Assembly (NCBI GenBank): GCA_002298915.1
Contig: DBML01000006.1
Coordinates: forward strand, 1-38,253
DNA: 38,253 bases
Origin: Clostridium sp. UBA699
GTDB taxonomy: Bacteria > Bacillota > Clostridia > Clostridiales > Clostridiaceae
Reading direction: 5' to 3'
In this document: positions 15,841-23,656 of the stretch, in pieces
Layout: each line of letters opens with the position of its first letter
Position numbering within the stretch: the first letter of the stretch is position 1
The notes under the pieces: generated by a model
The model's database searches: none
Told to the model about the DNA's origin: nothing
Seen by the model: the letters and a program-made list of their open reading frames with translations, nothing else
Made by a program: the position numbers and the translations under genes

Positions 15841-15869
15841 ATCATACCTAAAACCCTAGGCCTCGTCAA
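15841..15869 (-). promoter_or_regulatory. Promoter of the UvrD-type helicase gene
   Basis: Minus-strand TTGACG (15869-15864) and TATGAT (15846-15841) are 17 bases apart. The start point would fall near 15834, inside the LexA box. Confidence 0.7.
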
Positions 15870-16004
15870 GAGGGAGCTATTCCATTCTTGACATAAGCGC
15901 TTCGGACATGGATATGCGGTTGACTTTCCTTCTGTTCAGGATCAGCGAGCACACCAACTTCCTCATGTCGTCGACCGTCCGGGGACACGTACGTATAATT
16001 CCTT

Positions 16005-16745
16005 CTATCGCTTGTCTGCTTTGCCCGCTGCCCTCCTGAAAGGGTTCTTCTCGACTGCAAGCATGTACAGGTAAGGATCTTCATTTTTGATGAAGGACAG
16101 GTAGTTAACCAGTACTCCGAGGAGGCACCTGTAGGCCTTCTCGATGTCGCCATGGAAATGGTCCACCAGATCATCTCTCATGCCGGAGATGTCGTCTATC
16201 GCCTTCAACGCCTCGTGGATGTGGTTAACTGCGAGCAGGAGTTCGGAGAACTCGTCTTTCTCCAGGAGGCTTGCGTTTGACATCATGATCAGCATGAAGT
16301 CCTTTCTTGCTGACAGCAGCTCGCCTATTTTCCGGATGTCCTCTATACCCTCCGGCGCTCCGTAGCTGTGTGTCTCTGCCAGCTTGTGCGCAGCCTTGGC
16401 TTTCGCTGAGTCCCAGTCGCTGTCGATCGATATCCGAGACCTCAGGGTTTCAAAATTGCTGTCGAACTTTGTCAGCATGACGACCATGTCGTACCCAATC
16501 TCGTTGTAAAATGTACCCACAAGCGCGTTCGTCTTCCTCGACATCTCGGCCTTCTCCGACTTCGTGAGCATCCTCTCTGCGAAAACAGCTGTTATGAGCA
16601 CGTACACCGGCATGAATGCCAGCTCCTCCGTGAACGTCTGCACAAGATGATGCGCATCCCCGTACAGCAGGAAGTTGAAGAAATAAAGAACCGCAGAAAA
16701 CAGGAAAAGCATGACCCCCAAAAGGACTGTGCGTTTCATATTCAT
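16005..16745 (-). CDS. Membrane-anchored protein of unknown function
   Basis: This 246-residue protein has two N-terminal hydrophobic segments (residues ~5-22 and ~40-55) around a short polar loop. The remaining ~190 residues are soluble and predicted mostly helical, with no motif that I recognise. The start is taken at the ATG at 16745, preceded by GAAGGGGG on the minus strand; an upstream ATG at 16775 lacks a ribosome binding site. It stands alone between the DJ-1-type gene (133 bases upstream) and the helicase promoter. The helical cytosolic part, with several charged heptad-like stretches, might mediate protein contacts. I cannot assign a function. Confidence 0.75.
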   Translation of the reverse strand: MNMKRTVLLGVMLFLFSAVLYFFNFLLYGDAHHLVQTFTEELAFMPVYVLITAVFAERMLTKSEKAEMSRKTNALVGTFYNEIGYDMVVMLTKFDSNFETLRSRISIDSDWDSAKAKAAHKLAETHSYGAPEGIEDIRKIGELLSARKDFMLIMMSNASLLEKDEFSELLLAVNHIHEALKAIDDISGMRDDLVDHFHGDIEKAYRCLLGVLVNYLSFIKNEDPYLYMLAVEKNPFRRAAGKADKR

Positions 16746-16878
16746 AATTTTGACCCCCTTCCAACGATGCAGCAAGCTGTTTCTATATATTGCCTTACAT
16801 AAATTTTATCACACCCTGAGCAGCCCGGGCAATGGAACCGAATCAGGCGGGGTTCTGCCGGGGTGAGCCCTGCAGGGC

Positions 16879-17457
16879 TCAGAAGCCCATAAGCCTCTTG
16901 ACATTGTCGCAGTTCTCCCTGTTTGTAAGCAGCTCAAGAAGCTTGAAGGCCACCCCGAAGGCTGTCGAAGGATTGTAGGAGGTTATTATGTTCCCGTCAA
17001 CGACTATGGGCTCATCACCCAGGACGTTGACGCCGAACTCCTCCAGCTGCCTCTGCCTGATGCCTAAATTGTATGTGGTTCCGCTCCTTCCGGCAAGAAC
17101 CCCGCTTTTCCCCACGGGCAGCGCCCCGACGCAGATGGACGCGATTATTTTCCCTGCCCTGTCGAATTCCCTTATCAGGTTGAGGAAAGCCTCGCTGTAA
17201 GCATCCTCATAGAACCCGGCCTCTTCAAAGCCTCCCGGGATTGCGAGAGCATCGAAATCATCGATGTCAACCTCGCTTATGTGCATCTCAGGGATCACGG
17301 TGAAGTTGAACGTGCATTTAAGCTTGTCCCTGAGTCCGACGGTCACCAGGTCCGTGGACCCGTCACCGTCAACCCTGTTCCAGCCGATGACATCCGTGAA
17401 GACGCTGGCCTCCACGGCTTCGAACCCGTCTGCAAGAAGCAGCAGAACTTTTTTCAT
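16879..17457 (-). CDS. DJ-1/PfpI family protein
   Basis: This 192-residue class I glutamine amidotransferase-like protein has the nucleophile elbow Cys109 in ASICVGALPVG and the N-terminal acidic turn DGFEAVEA near residues 10-17, both typical of the DJ-1 branch. Members act as glyoxalase III, deglycase, chaperone or protease-like proteins; the particular activity cannot be told. The start is ATG at 17457 after GGAGG. It is divergent from a LysR gene 136 bases away, which suggests that regulator controls it. An 18-bp perfect palindrome, TGAGCCCTGCAGGGCTCA, overlaps its stop codon but has no T tract after it. Confidence 0.88.
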   Translation of the reverse strand: MKKVLLLLADGFEAVEASVFTDVIGWNRVDGDGSTDLVTVGLRDKLKCTFNFTVIPEMHISEVDIDDFDALAIPGGFEEAGFYEDAYSEAFLNLIREFDRAGKIIASICVGALPVGKSGVLAGRSGTTYNLGIRQRQLEEFGVNVLGDEPIVVDGNIITSYNPSTAFGVAFKLLELLTNRENCDNVKRLMGF

Positions 17458-17526
17458 GTTAAAACCTCCACTTCAAAATGTTATTTCCTTAATTATAGCT
17501 TTGTTTTCATCATCAGTGAAATTGAA

Positions 17527-17550
17527 ATTACCGAAGCAAACAATCGGAAT
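17527..17550. promoter_or_regulatory. Possible LysR operator in the DJ-1/LysR gap
   Basis: ATTACCGA (17527-17534) and TCGGAAT (17544-17550) form an interrupted inverted repeat with one bulge around a 9-base spacer. Its place between the divergent genes fits a LysR-type site, though only one copy was seen. Confidence 0.3.
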
Positions 17551-17593
17551 TAGTGATATCATAATATTATCAAAAACACGGAGGGATGATACA

Positions 17594-18487
17594 ATGGAAA
17601 TCAGGCAGCTTACGACGTTCATAGCCATAGTCGAACTGGGAGGCTTCACGAAGGCGACGGAACAAATGGGATATGCCCAATCCACGGTGACGTCGCACAT
17701 ACAGCTCCTCGAGGCAGAGCTGGGCAAGCCCCTGTTCGACCGATTGGGCAAGAAGCTGGTGCTGACAGCCGCTGGCAGGGACCTTCTTCCCCGTGCAAGG
17801 CAGATGCTCGCCATTCACAGGGAGATAATGAACATCGCTGCCGACGAGGGTGAAGTCTCCGGGGACCTCGTTTTAGGTGCCGGGGAATCCCTTTCGATAT
17901 ACAGGCTCGGCGAAACCCTCAAGGAATTCAGGAAAAGCTGCCCAAGGGTCAACATAATACTGAAGAATTCCATCTGCAGCGACCTTCGGAGCAAGCTCCA
18001 CACCGGGGAACTGGACATTATCTTCACGATCGAGCCAAGGATAGAGGATCCGGACCTCATAGTAAGGAGCCTCAAGCGCGAACCCATGGTCTTCATAGGT
18101 TCACCGGAGGCGGATATGGATTTCCTGGCGCTGGGCAGCAGTGCGCCCAGCGCATCTGATAGCATCATATTCAGTGAGAAAGGCTGCAGCTTCAGGATAG
18201 CCTTCGAAAGCTATCTGAGGCAGAGGAGCATCCGCCACATGAACCCTCTTGAGTTTTCGAGCATAGAGGCCTCCAAGAAATGCGTGATGAACGGCCTCGG
18301 CATATCGCTCCTCCCCCGGTACGCGGTAAGCAGCGAGCTTAAGGAAGGGACCCTGAAGGCGCTCGAGGCTCCTGAGCAGTTGGGGATTTTCGCAACCCAG
18401 CTCGCATACCATAAGAACAAAAGCATATCCCAGCCCATGAGCAAGTTCATGGAAATCGCGGCAAGTAACTCCGCCAGCTGGAAGTAG
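17594..18487 (+). CDS. LysR family transcriptional regulator
   Basis: This 297-residue protein has an N-terminal winged helix-turn-helix (residues 1-60, with the GFTKATEQMGYAQSTVTSHI helix pair) and a periplasmic-binding-protein-like effector domain (residues ~90-290). It starts at ATG 17594, seven bases after CGGAGGGA. The frame is open for 330 bases further upstream, but that part lies antisense to the DJ-1 gene and does not look like protein. It is divergent from the DJ-1-type gene, the usual arrangement for a LysR regulator and its target. The effector is unknown. A strong terminator follows. Confidence 0.92.
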   Translation: MEIRQLTTFIAIVELGGFTKATEQMGYAQSTVTSHIQLLEAELGKPLFDRLGKKLVLTAAGRDLLPRARQMLAIHREIMNIAADEGEVSGDLVLGAGESLSIYRLGETLKEFRKSCPRVNIILKNSICSDLRSKLHTGELDIIFTIEPRIEDPDLIVRSLKREPMVFIGSPEADMDFLALGSSAPSASDSIIFSEKGCSFRIAFESYLRQRSIRHMNPLEFSSIEASKKCVMNGLGISLLPRYAVSSELKEGTLKALEAPEQLGIFATQLAYHKNKSISQPMSKFMEIAASNSASWK

Positions 18488-18490
18488 TTC

Positions 18491-18521
18491 AAAAGGCCCG
18501 GAGCATCCGGGCCTTTCTTTT
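18491..18521 (+). terminator. Terminator after the LysR gene
   Basis: AAAGGCCCGGA (18492-18502) and TCCGGGCCTTT (18506-18516) form a perfect 11-bp stem with a 3-base loop and a T-rich tail. Confidence 0.92.
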
Positions 18522-18535
18522 CGCAATCAATCAAT

Positions 18536-19051
18536 TCAGAAGAAGTATTTGTCCAAGAACATCACCGAACATACCACCGAGTAAACTGCGAGGCACCAGC
18601 TCAGCACCGCCGCAGTGGCAGCGGGAATCCTGTCAATAAGCTTCCTCAGTGAAGGGTCAATCCAGTGGATCATCAGCAGCGATAGGAAGCCCCAGCTCAG
18701 CGACACCGGAAGGGCGATGATGCCCCTGTAGGAGAACGGCAGGTTGCTGTAGTTCCAGAAATCGTAGTGGAATTTGAATGTGAGGACGTACCCGATTATG
18801 TACTCTATCACAGTTACGATGCATGCCGAATATATGAAAATCCTCAAAACCCTGTCCTTCTGAGGCGTAAGAAGCTTAATAAGAACAGGGCAGCATACCC
18901 CGTAAAGCGGGATCAAAGGCAGCCCGTACTGTATCCAGCCCCTTTCCACGTACCTGTGGAGCGTCAAATATATGAAAGCGGTTTCTATTATCCAGCCAAG
19001 CATCCCGTAGAACCCGAAAGAAAGCACCATGTGCTTTGTTGAAGGCTTCAT
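18536..19051 (-). CDS. CmpB-type putative ABC-transporter permease (PF06541-like)
   Basis: This 171-residue membrane protein has about five hydrophobic segments and the signature features of the ABC_trans_CmpB family: GMLGWIIET early, RGWIQYGLPLIPLYGVC, then EYIIGYVLTFKF, WNYSNLPFSYRGIIALP and SLSWGF. It is at the short end for the family. The family was named as a transporter component by similarity only, and no partner ATPase gene is present here. Its ATG overlaps the end of ndk by 4 bases, so it is translationally coupled to ndk. The functional link with a nucleotide kinase is not obvious. Confidence 0.82.
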   Translation of the reverse strand: MKPSTKHMVLSFGFYGMLGWIIETAFIYLTLHRYVERGWIQYGLPLIPLYGVCCPVLIKLLTPQKDRVLRIFIYSACIVTVIEYIIGYVLTFKFHYDFWNYSNLPFSYRGIIALPVSLSWGFLSLLMIHWIDPSLRKLIDRIPAATAAVLSWCLAVYSVVCSVMFLDKYFF

Positions 19052-19461
19052 GGTTCTGAAGTCTCCGGGAACCAGACCTTTATCTCTCGCTCTGCGCTTT
19101 CTGCTGAATCAGAGGAGTGGACAGAGTTCTCAGACATCGAGAGCGAATACTGGCACCTTATGGTGCCCGGCTCTGCCTTCATGGGGTCAGTCGCACCGTT
19201 CAGCTTCCTCACCATCTCCACGGCATTGTTCCCTTCAAGGATCATCGCGCAAACCTCCCCCCTTGTTATGAACTCCACAAGGTTCGGGAAGAACGGTTTT
19301 CCAGAATGCTCCCTGTAATGCAGCTCCGCGATTTCCCTGGTCGGCCTCAGGATCTTCAAAGCTGCGATGTGGAAGCCTTTCTTTTCGTATATCGAGATTA
19401 TCTCTCCCATAAGCCTTCTCTCCATAGCGTCCGGTTTGATAAGCACCAGTGTTCTTGCCAT
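19048..19461 (-). CDS. ndk: Nucleoside-diphosphate kinase
   Basis: This 137-residue enzyme moves the gamma phosphate of ATP onto NDPs through a phosphohistidine, here His115 in ENSVHSSDS. The N-terminal RTLVLIKPDA and the GTIR and ESAEREI motifs are typical, and length is normal. The residues after GTIR (CQYSLSMS) depart from the common GDF/Y-A-V/I pattern but keep the fold positions. It starts at ATG 19461 after GTGAGG. It overlaps the downstream CmpB-type gene by 4 bases. Confidence 0.95.
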   Translation of the reverse strand: MARTLVLIKPDAMERRLMGEIISIYEKKGFHIAALKILRPTREIAELHYREHSGKPFFPNLVEFITRGEVCAMILEGNNAVEMVRKLNGATDPMKAEPGTIRCQYSLSMSENSVHSSDSAESAEREIKVWFPETSEP

Positions 19462-19734
19462 TGCTCCTCACTCCCTTTCAAAATGTGATGCAATTTCCGA
19501 ATATTCTTAATTATACCATATTCCTCGTTTTCGTTTCCACCCAAAAGGTTCATACGTTCATGCCCCTGGCCCGCAGCTGCCGTCTTTTCGATGCTCAATT
19601 CTTCGTTATTTTTGTAACAAACTATCCTTAATGACCAAAACTTGTTTTAAACTTTCATAATATTTCATTGTAAACGGCTTCCTGATATCATCTAGCCATA
19701 GAAACCGATTACCATTTTGAAAGGATGATATTCA

Positions 19735-20907
19735 GTGAATTATTTTGAGGAAAGTTTGAAACTCCACGAGAGCATGGCGGGAAAGATCGAGGTCATATCA
19801 AAGCTGCCCGTTGAAACAAGAGACGATTTAAGCTTGGCATACACTCCAGGGGTTGCAGAACCCTGCAGGAAGATACACGCCAACAGGGCGGACGTATACA
19901 AATACACAGCAAAGGGCAACCTTGTGGCAGTCGTAACAGACGGTTCGGCGGTGCTGGGCCTCGGCAACATAGGCCCGGAAGCAGGGCTTCCGGTAATGGA
20001 AGGAAAAGCTATACTCTTCAAGGAGTTCGCCAACGTCGATGCCTTCCCGATATGCCTTGACACAAATGACGTAGACGAGATAGTGAGGACAGTGAAGCTC
20101 ACAGCTCCAGGCTTCGGCGGAATAAACCTTGAGGACATTGGAGCTCCGAGGTGCTTCGAGATCGAAGAAAGACTCAAAAAGGAACTGGACATCCCTGTAT
20201 TCCACGACGACCAGCACGGAACAGCGATAGTTGTCCTCGCAGGGCTCATCAACGCGCTCAAAGTGGTTGAAAAAAACATCGAGGACGTCAAAGTAGTGGT
20301 GAACGGAGCCGGAGCAGCCGGGACAGCAATCGCTAAGCTTCTGCTCTCGACTGGAGTCAAGGACCTGATAGCCTGCGACAAAGTCGGGATCCTCTACAGG
20401 GGAATCGAAGGCGTGGACGATGCCAAGAAGGAACTGGCAAAAGTTACAAACAAGGACAACACCAAAGGTTCCCTGGCAGACGCGCTGAAAGGCGCAGACG
20501 TATTCATAGGCGTATCGGCGCCCGGAATAGTGTCTCAGGAAATGGTGAGTTCGATGAACCGCGATTCCATACTTTTCGCAATGGCAAACCCTACTCCGGA
20601 AATAATGCCTGAGCTTGCGAAGGCTGCGGGAGCAAAGGTTATAGGGACAGGCCGTTCCGACTTCCCTAACCAGGTCAACAACGTACTTGCCTTCCCTGGG
20701 ATATTCAGAGGCGCGCTTGACGTAAGGGCAAGGGAGATAAACGAAGAGATGAAGATCGCCGCGGCCTACGCGATCGCAGGCATGATCGATGAGAAAGACC
20801 TTAACGAAGACAACGTAATACCTTACGCTCTCGACAGGGCAGTTGCTGCCAGCGTGGCGGAGGCGATAAAGGCTGCTGCAAGAAAAAGCGGCGCAGCAAG
20901 AATGTAA
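19735..20907 (+). CDS. Malic enzyme (NAD(P)-dependent, short bacterial form)
   Basis: This 390-residue enzyme oxidatively decarboxylates malate to pyruvate and CO2. The N-terminal malic domain carries LAYTPGVAEPC (catalytic Tyr) and GKAILFKEF (catalytic Lys), with metal-binding acids around NLEDIGAPR and FHDDQHGTA. The NAD-binding domain has NGAGAAGTAIAK near residue 190. Length fits the small malic enzymes without a phosphotransacetylase fusion. The start is GTG at 19735 after AAAGGATG. The transporter gene follows by 28 bases and the sensor pair by about 1.1 kb, so it is part of a carboxylate-use module. The 273-base region before it has only A+T-rich sequence and no clear promoter. Confidence 0.94.
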   Translation: MNYFEESLKLHESMAGKIEVISKLPVETRDDLSLAYTPGVAEPCRKIHANRADVYKYTAKGNLVAVVTDGSAVLGLGNIGPEAGLPVMEGKAILFKEFANVDAFPICLDTNDVDEIVRTVKLTAPGFGGINLEDIGAPRCFEIEERLKKELDIPVFHDDQHGTAIVVLAGLINALKVVEKNIEDVKVVVNGAGAAGTAIAKLLLSTGVKDLIACDKVGILYRGIEGVDDAKKELAKVTNKDNTKGSLADALKGADVFIGVSAPGIVSQEMVSSMNRDSILFAMANPTPEIMPELAKAAGAKVIGTGRSDFPNQVNNVLAFPGIFRGALDVRAREINEEMKIAAAYAIAGMIDEKDLNEDNVIPYALDRAVAASVAEAIKAAARKSGAARM

Positions 20908-20935
20908 TTAATCTATAAAAAATGGGGGTATAAAA

Positions 20936-21913
20936 ATGCAAATTCCAATCAAAAAAACACTCGATAAGATCCCGGGCGGCATGATGGTTGTTCCTCTATT
21001 CCTTGGCGTGCTGGTGAACACCTTCTTCCCGAAGGCGCTGGAGATAGGCGGTTTCACGACGGCGCTTTTCGGACCGAAGGCATCATCGACTATACTGGCC
21101 TGCTTCATGTTCCTCATAGGCTCGCAGATCCACTTCAAGCTGGCGCCTAAGGCACTCAAGAAGGGAGCCCTGCTGATATCAGGTAAATTCATTGTCGGCG
21201 CAGCCATCGGCATACTCGTCGGAAGGATCTTCGGACCTGCAGGAGTGCTCGGCCTTTCACCGCTCGCAGTGCTTGCTGCGCTCACCAACTGCAACGGCGG
21301 ACTTTACGCTTCACTCGCTTCCCAGTACGGGGACGAAACCGACGTAGGAGCCTACGCGCTTCTTTCGCTGAAGGACGGCCCGTTCTTCACGCTTGTAGCC
21401 CTCGGCGCTTCAGGCCTGGCACAGGTTCCTTTCAAGGCGCTCGTAGCTGTCCTGATCCCTATAGTTATAGGTATGATACTAGGAAACCTTGACAAGGACA
21501 TGAGGACCTTCCTCGGCAGCAGCAAACTTCTCCTCATACCGTTCTTCTCTTTCCCTCTCGGCGCCGGCATGAACCTAGACACCATAATCAAGGCAGGCGG
21601 CCCTGGAATACTGCTTGGACTTGTAGCTGCATTAACAGGAATCGGAGCCTTCATGCTTCTGAAGCTCTTCAAGGAAGAACCGATAATAGGCCTGGCAACA
21701 GGCTCAACCGCAGGTAACGCGGTAGCAACACCGGCTGCAGTAGCAGCGATCGACCCGTCAGTTGCAGCTCTTGCCGCTGCAGCAACAGCCCAGGTTGCGG
21801 CCGCATGCGTGGTCTCAGCTGTTGTGTGCCCGTTCGTGGTGAGCTACGCATACAAGCTGCTCCAGAAGAGGAACGCCACGAAGCAGCAGCTCGATACGGA
21901 AGCCGCGGCATAA
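20936..21913 (+). CDS. KdgT-family carboxylate permease (2-keto-3-deoxygluconate permease family)
   Basis: This 325-residue protein has about ten hydrophobic segments. It matches the KdgT family (TC 2.A.10) from its first residues (IKKTLDKIPGGMMVVPLFLG) and at the TNCNGGLYASLASQYGD and GSTAGNAVATPAAVAA signatures. In enterobacteria the family imports 2-keto-3-deoxygluconate with protons. No sugar-acid catabolic gene is present here; its neighbours are malic enzyme, a CitA/CitB-type pair and a D-2-hydroxyacid dehydrogenase. Its substrate may therefore be malate or another hydroxy acid (inference). The start is ATG 20936 after GGGGG, and it shares a transcript with malic enzyme. Confidence 0.88.
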   Translation: MQIPIKKTLDKIPGGMMVVPLFLGVLVNTFFPKALEIGGFTTALFGPKASSTILACFMFLIGSQIHFKLAPKALKKGALLISGKFIVGAAIGILVGRIFGPAGVLGLSPLAVLAALTNCNGGLYASLASQYGDETDVGAYALLSLKDGPFFTLVALGASGLAQVPFKALVAVLIPIVIGMILGNLDKDMRTFLGSSKLLLIPFFSFPLGAGMNLDTIIKAGGPGILLGLVAALTGIGAFMLLKLFKEEPIIGLATGSTAGNAVATPAAVAAIDPSVAALAAAATAQVAAACVVSAVVCPFVVSYAYKLLQKRNATKQQLDTEAAA

Positions 21914-21982
21914 CCTGACCTAAAGGCATCGATAACCATTTGCGAACACGGAAAAATGGAGACATTTATGAAGGAATTGGTC

Positions 21983-22035
21983 TATAATAGGATTAGACTT
22001 TCCGGATCATAATGACCATGATTCCGTGTTTTTTT
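21983..22035 (+). promoter_or_regulatory. -10 element followed by terminator-type hairpin before the sensor kinase
   Basis: A perfect TATAAT lies at 21983-21988, with only a weak -35. CGGATCAT (22003-22010) then pairs with ATGATTCCG (22018-22026, one bulge), and T residues run from 22029 to 22035. A longer-range repeat, AACACGGAA (21945-21953) with TTCCGTGTT (22022-22030), uses the same 3' arm. This is either the terminator of the malic enzyme/permease transcript or an attenuator inside the kinase leader. Confidence 0.55.
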
Positions 22036-22048
22036 AGAGGTGAATAGT

Positions 22049-23656
22049 TTGAAAAAAAAGATGAAGCTGCAGACAAAGCTTACCCTGCTGATCGTGGCCG
22101 TTGTGTCCACCTCGATAGCCATAATCATATTCTTTGTGGCCTCCTGGATGACCTCAAACATAGAGAACAAGGCGAAGACAAGCATAATGAACACGGCCAA
22201 GCTGGTAGCGCACTCGCAGGAAATCATAGACAACCTGAAAATCAAGGATCCCGACAAAAAGATAGGCCCCTACATAGCGATGCAGCTCCAGAGCCTTGAC
22301 CAGATAGAGTACATCATCGTGGCCGACAGGGACGGAATAAGGTACTCCCACCCGAACCCTGACCTAATAGGAAAGAAGTTCGTTGGCGGCGACGAGATCA
22401 GCGCCGAGAAATACGGCGAAACCTACTTCTCAGAAAGCACAGGCACTCTGGGGAAAGCCCTCAGGGCTTTCACACCTATCTACGACAACGAAACAGGCAT
22501 GGAGATAGGCTTTGTGTCCGTGGGCACCCTCACCCAGAGCATCGTTGACGCAAAGCAGACCGCCATACTCTACATCGTCCTCATATCCCTTGGAGCCCTG
22601 GCTGCAGGTATTATCGGTGCGTTCATCCTCGCGAGGAACATAAAAAACTCCCTCCTTGGCCTGGAGCCCGAGGAGATAGCAAGGCTGTACAACGAAAAGA
22701 TGGGGATCATTGACGCTATATACGAGGGTCTGATAGCAGTCGACGCCCGGGGAAAGATAACCATAATAAACGATTCGGCAATAAGCATCCTTCACTATGA
22801 AAACAAGATCGACAAGAACGAGCTGATAGGCAAGAACATCGAGGACGTATTGCCGACAACCAGGCTGAACGCGATACTCGAAACCGGCAAAAGCGAATAC
22901 GAGATGGAGCAGAGGATCAACAACACCGTGATCCTCACCAACAGGCTTCCTATCCTAGACAGGGGCCGCATAGTCGGAGCCATAGCAACGTTCAGGGACA
23001 AGACCGAGCTGACAAGGCTGGCCGAGGAGCTGACGGGCGTCAAGAAGATGGCCTGGTCGCTCAGGGCGCAGAACCACGAGTTCATGAACAAGCTCCACAC
23101 TATTTCCGGGCTGATACAGCTTGAGGAGTACGAGGAGGCCCTTCAGTTCATATCAGATGTGGCCAGGAACAGGAGCCTGATAAGCAGCATACTGACCGAG
23201 AGGATCAAGGACCCCGCTCTTTCAGCGATACTCCTTTCCAAGTACAACAAGGCCGAGGAGAGCAGGGTAAGCTTCCTCATAGACGAGGGCTCCGCCTTGT
23301 CAAGGCTGCCGGTGCATATGGCCCCTGCTGACATAGTATCGGTGGTCGGCAACCTTGTAGAAAACTCCCTGGACGAGGTGAAAAACGACGGTACAGGGAA
23401 AATAACCGTCAGGATAAGCCAGGGCGATGACATCCTGAATATCAGCGTGAGGGACAACGGCCCGGGGGTGCCTTCAGAGCTCCTGGACAAGATCTACGAG
23501 CAAGGCTTTACGACCAAGGAAGGCCAGAGGGGACACGGAATGTATGTAGTCAAAAAAATCGTTGAAGATGCCGGCGGCGCAATCCGGTACCGTACCGATA
23601 ACGGCGCGGTCTGGGACATAGAAATACCTATGGTGAGAGGTGAACAGGATGATTGA
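22049..23656 (+). CDS. CitA/DcuS-type sensor histidine kinase
   Basis: This 535-residue kinase has a membrane segment (residues ~10-32), an extracytoplasmic Cache/PAS sensor (~38-165) with the RDGIRYSHPNP motif of carboxylate sensors, a second membrane segment (~172-195), a cytosolic PAS domain (~210-310), the phosphoacceptor His in RAQNHEFMNKLHTISGL (about residue 345) and a HATPase domain with VGNLVENSLDE and DNGPGVP. It probably senses malate, citrate or a similar acid. TTG 22049 is favoured because AGAGGTG lies six bases before it; the GTG at 22040 falls inside that site. It overlaps the response regulator gene by 8 bases. Confidence 0.92.
   Translation: MKKKMKLQTKLTLLIVAVVSTSIAIIIFFVASWMTSNIENKAKTSIMNTAKLVAHSQEIIDNLKIKDPDKKIGPYIAMQLQSLDQIEYIIVADRDGIRYSHPNPDLIGKKFVGGDEISAEKYGETYFSESTGTLGKALRAFTPIYDNETGMEIGFVSVGTLTQSIVDAKQTAILYIVLISLGALAAGIIGAFILARNIKNSLLGLEPEEIARLYNEKMGIIDAIYEGLIAVDARGKITIINDSAISILHYENKIDKNELIGKNIEDVLPTTRLNAILETGKSEYEMEQRINNTVILTNRLPILDRGRIVGAIATFRDKTELTRLAEELTGVKKMAWSLRAQNHEFMNKLHTISGLIQLEEYEEALQFISDVARNRSLISSILTERIKDPALSAILLSKYNKAEESRVSFLIDEGSALSRLPVHMAPADIVSVVGNLVENSLDEVKNDGTGKITVRISQGDDILNISVRDNGPGVPSELLDKIYEQGFTTKEGQRGHGMYVVKKIVEDAGGAIRYRTDNGAVWDIEIPMVRGEQDD

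Noticed and set aside
15877..15966. 29-residue minus-strand ORF between the unknown membrane protein gene and the helicase promoter
   Set aside because: The peptide looks protein-like and its frame stays open upstream, but there is no ribosome binding site and the length is too small to trust. A frameshifted C-terminal extension of the neighbouring gene is possible but cannot be shown.
16864..16881. 18-bp perfect palindrome at the end of the DJ-1 gene as a terminator
   Set aside because: It can form a 6-bp stem with a 4-base loop, but no T tract follows on either strand, and it overlaps coding bases. It may be chance.
17264..17593. Upstream extension of the LysR reading frame
   Set aside because: The frame is open by chance because it is antisense to the DJ-1 gene. 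The ATG at 17594 has a good ribosome binding site and starts exactly at the LysR helix-turn-helix domain.
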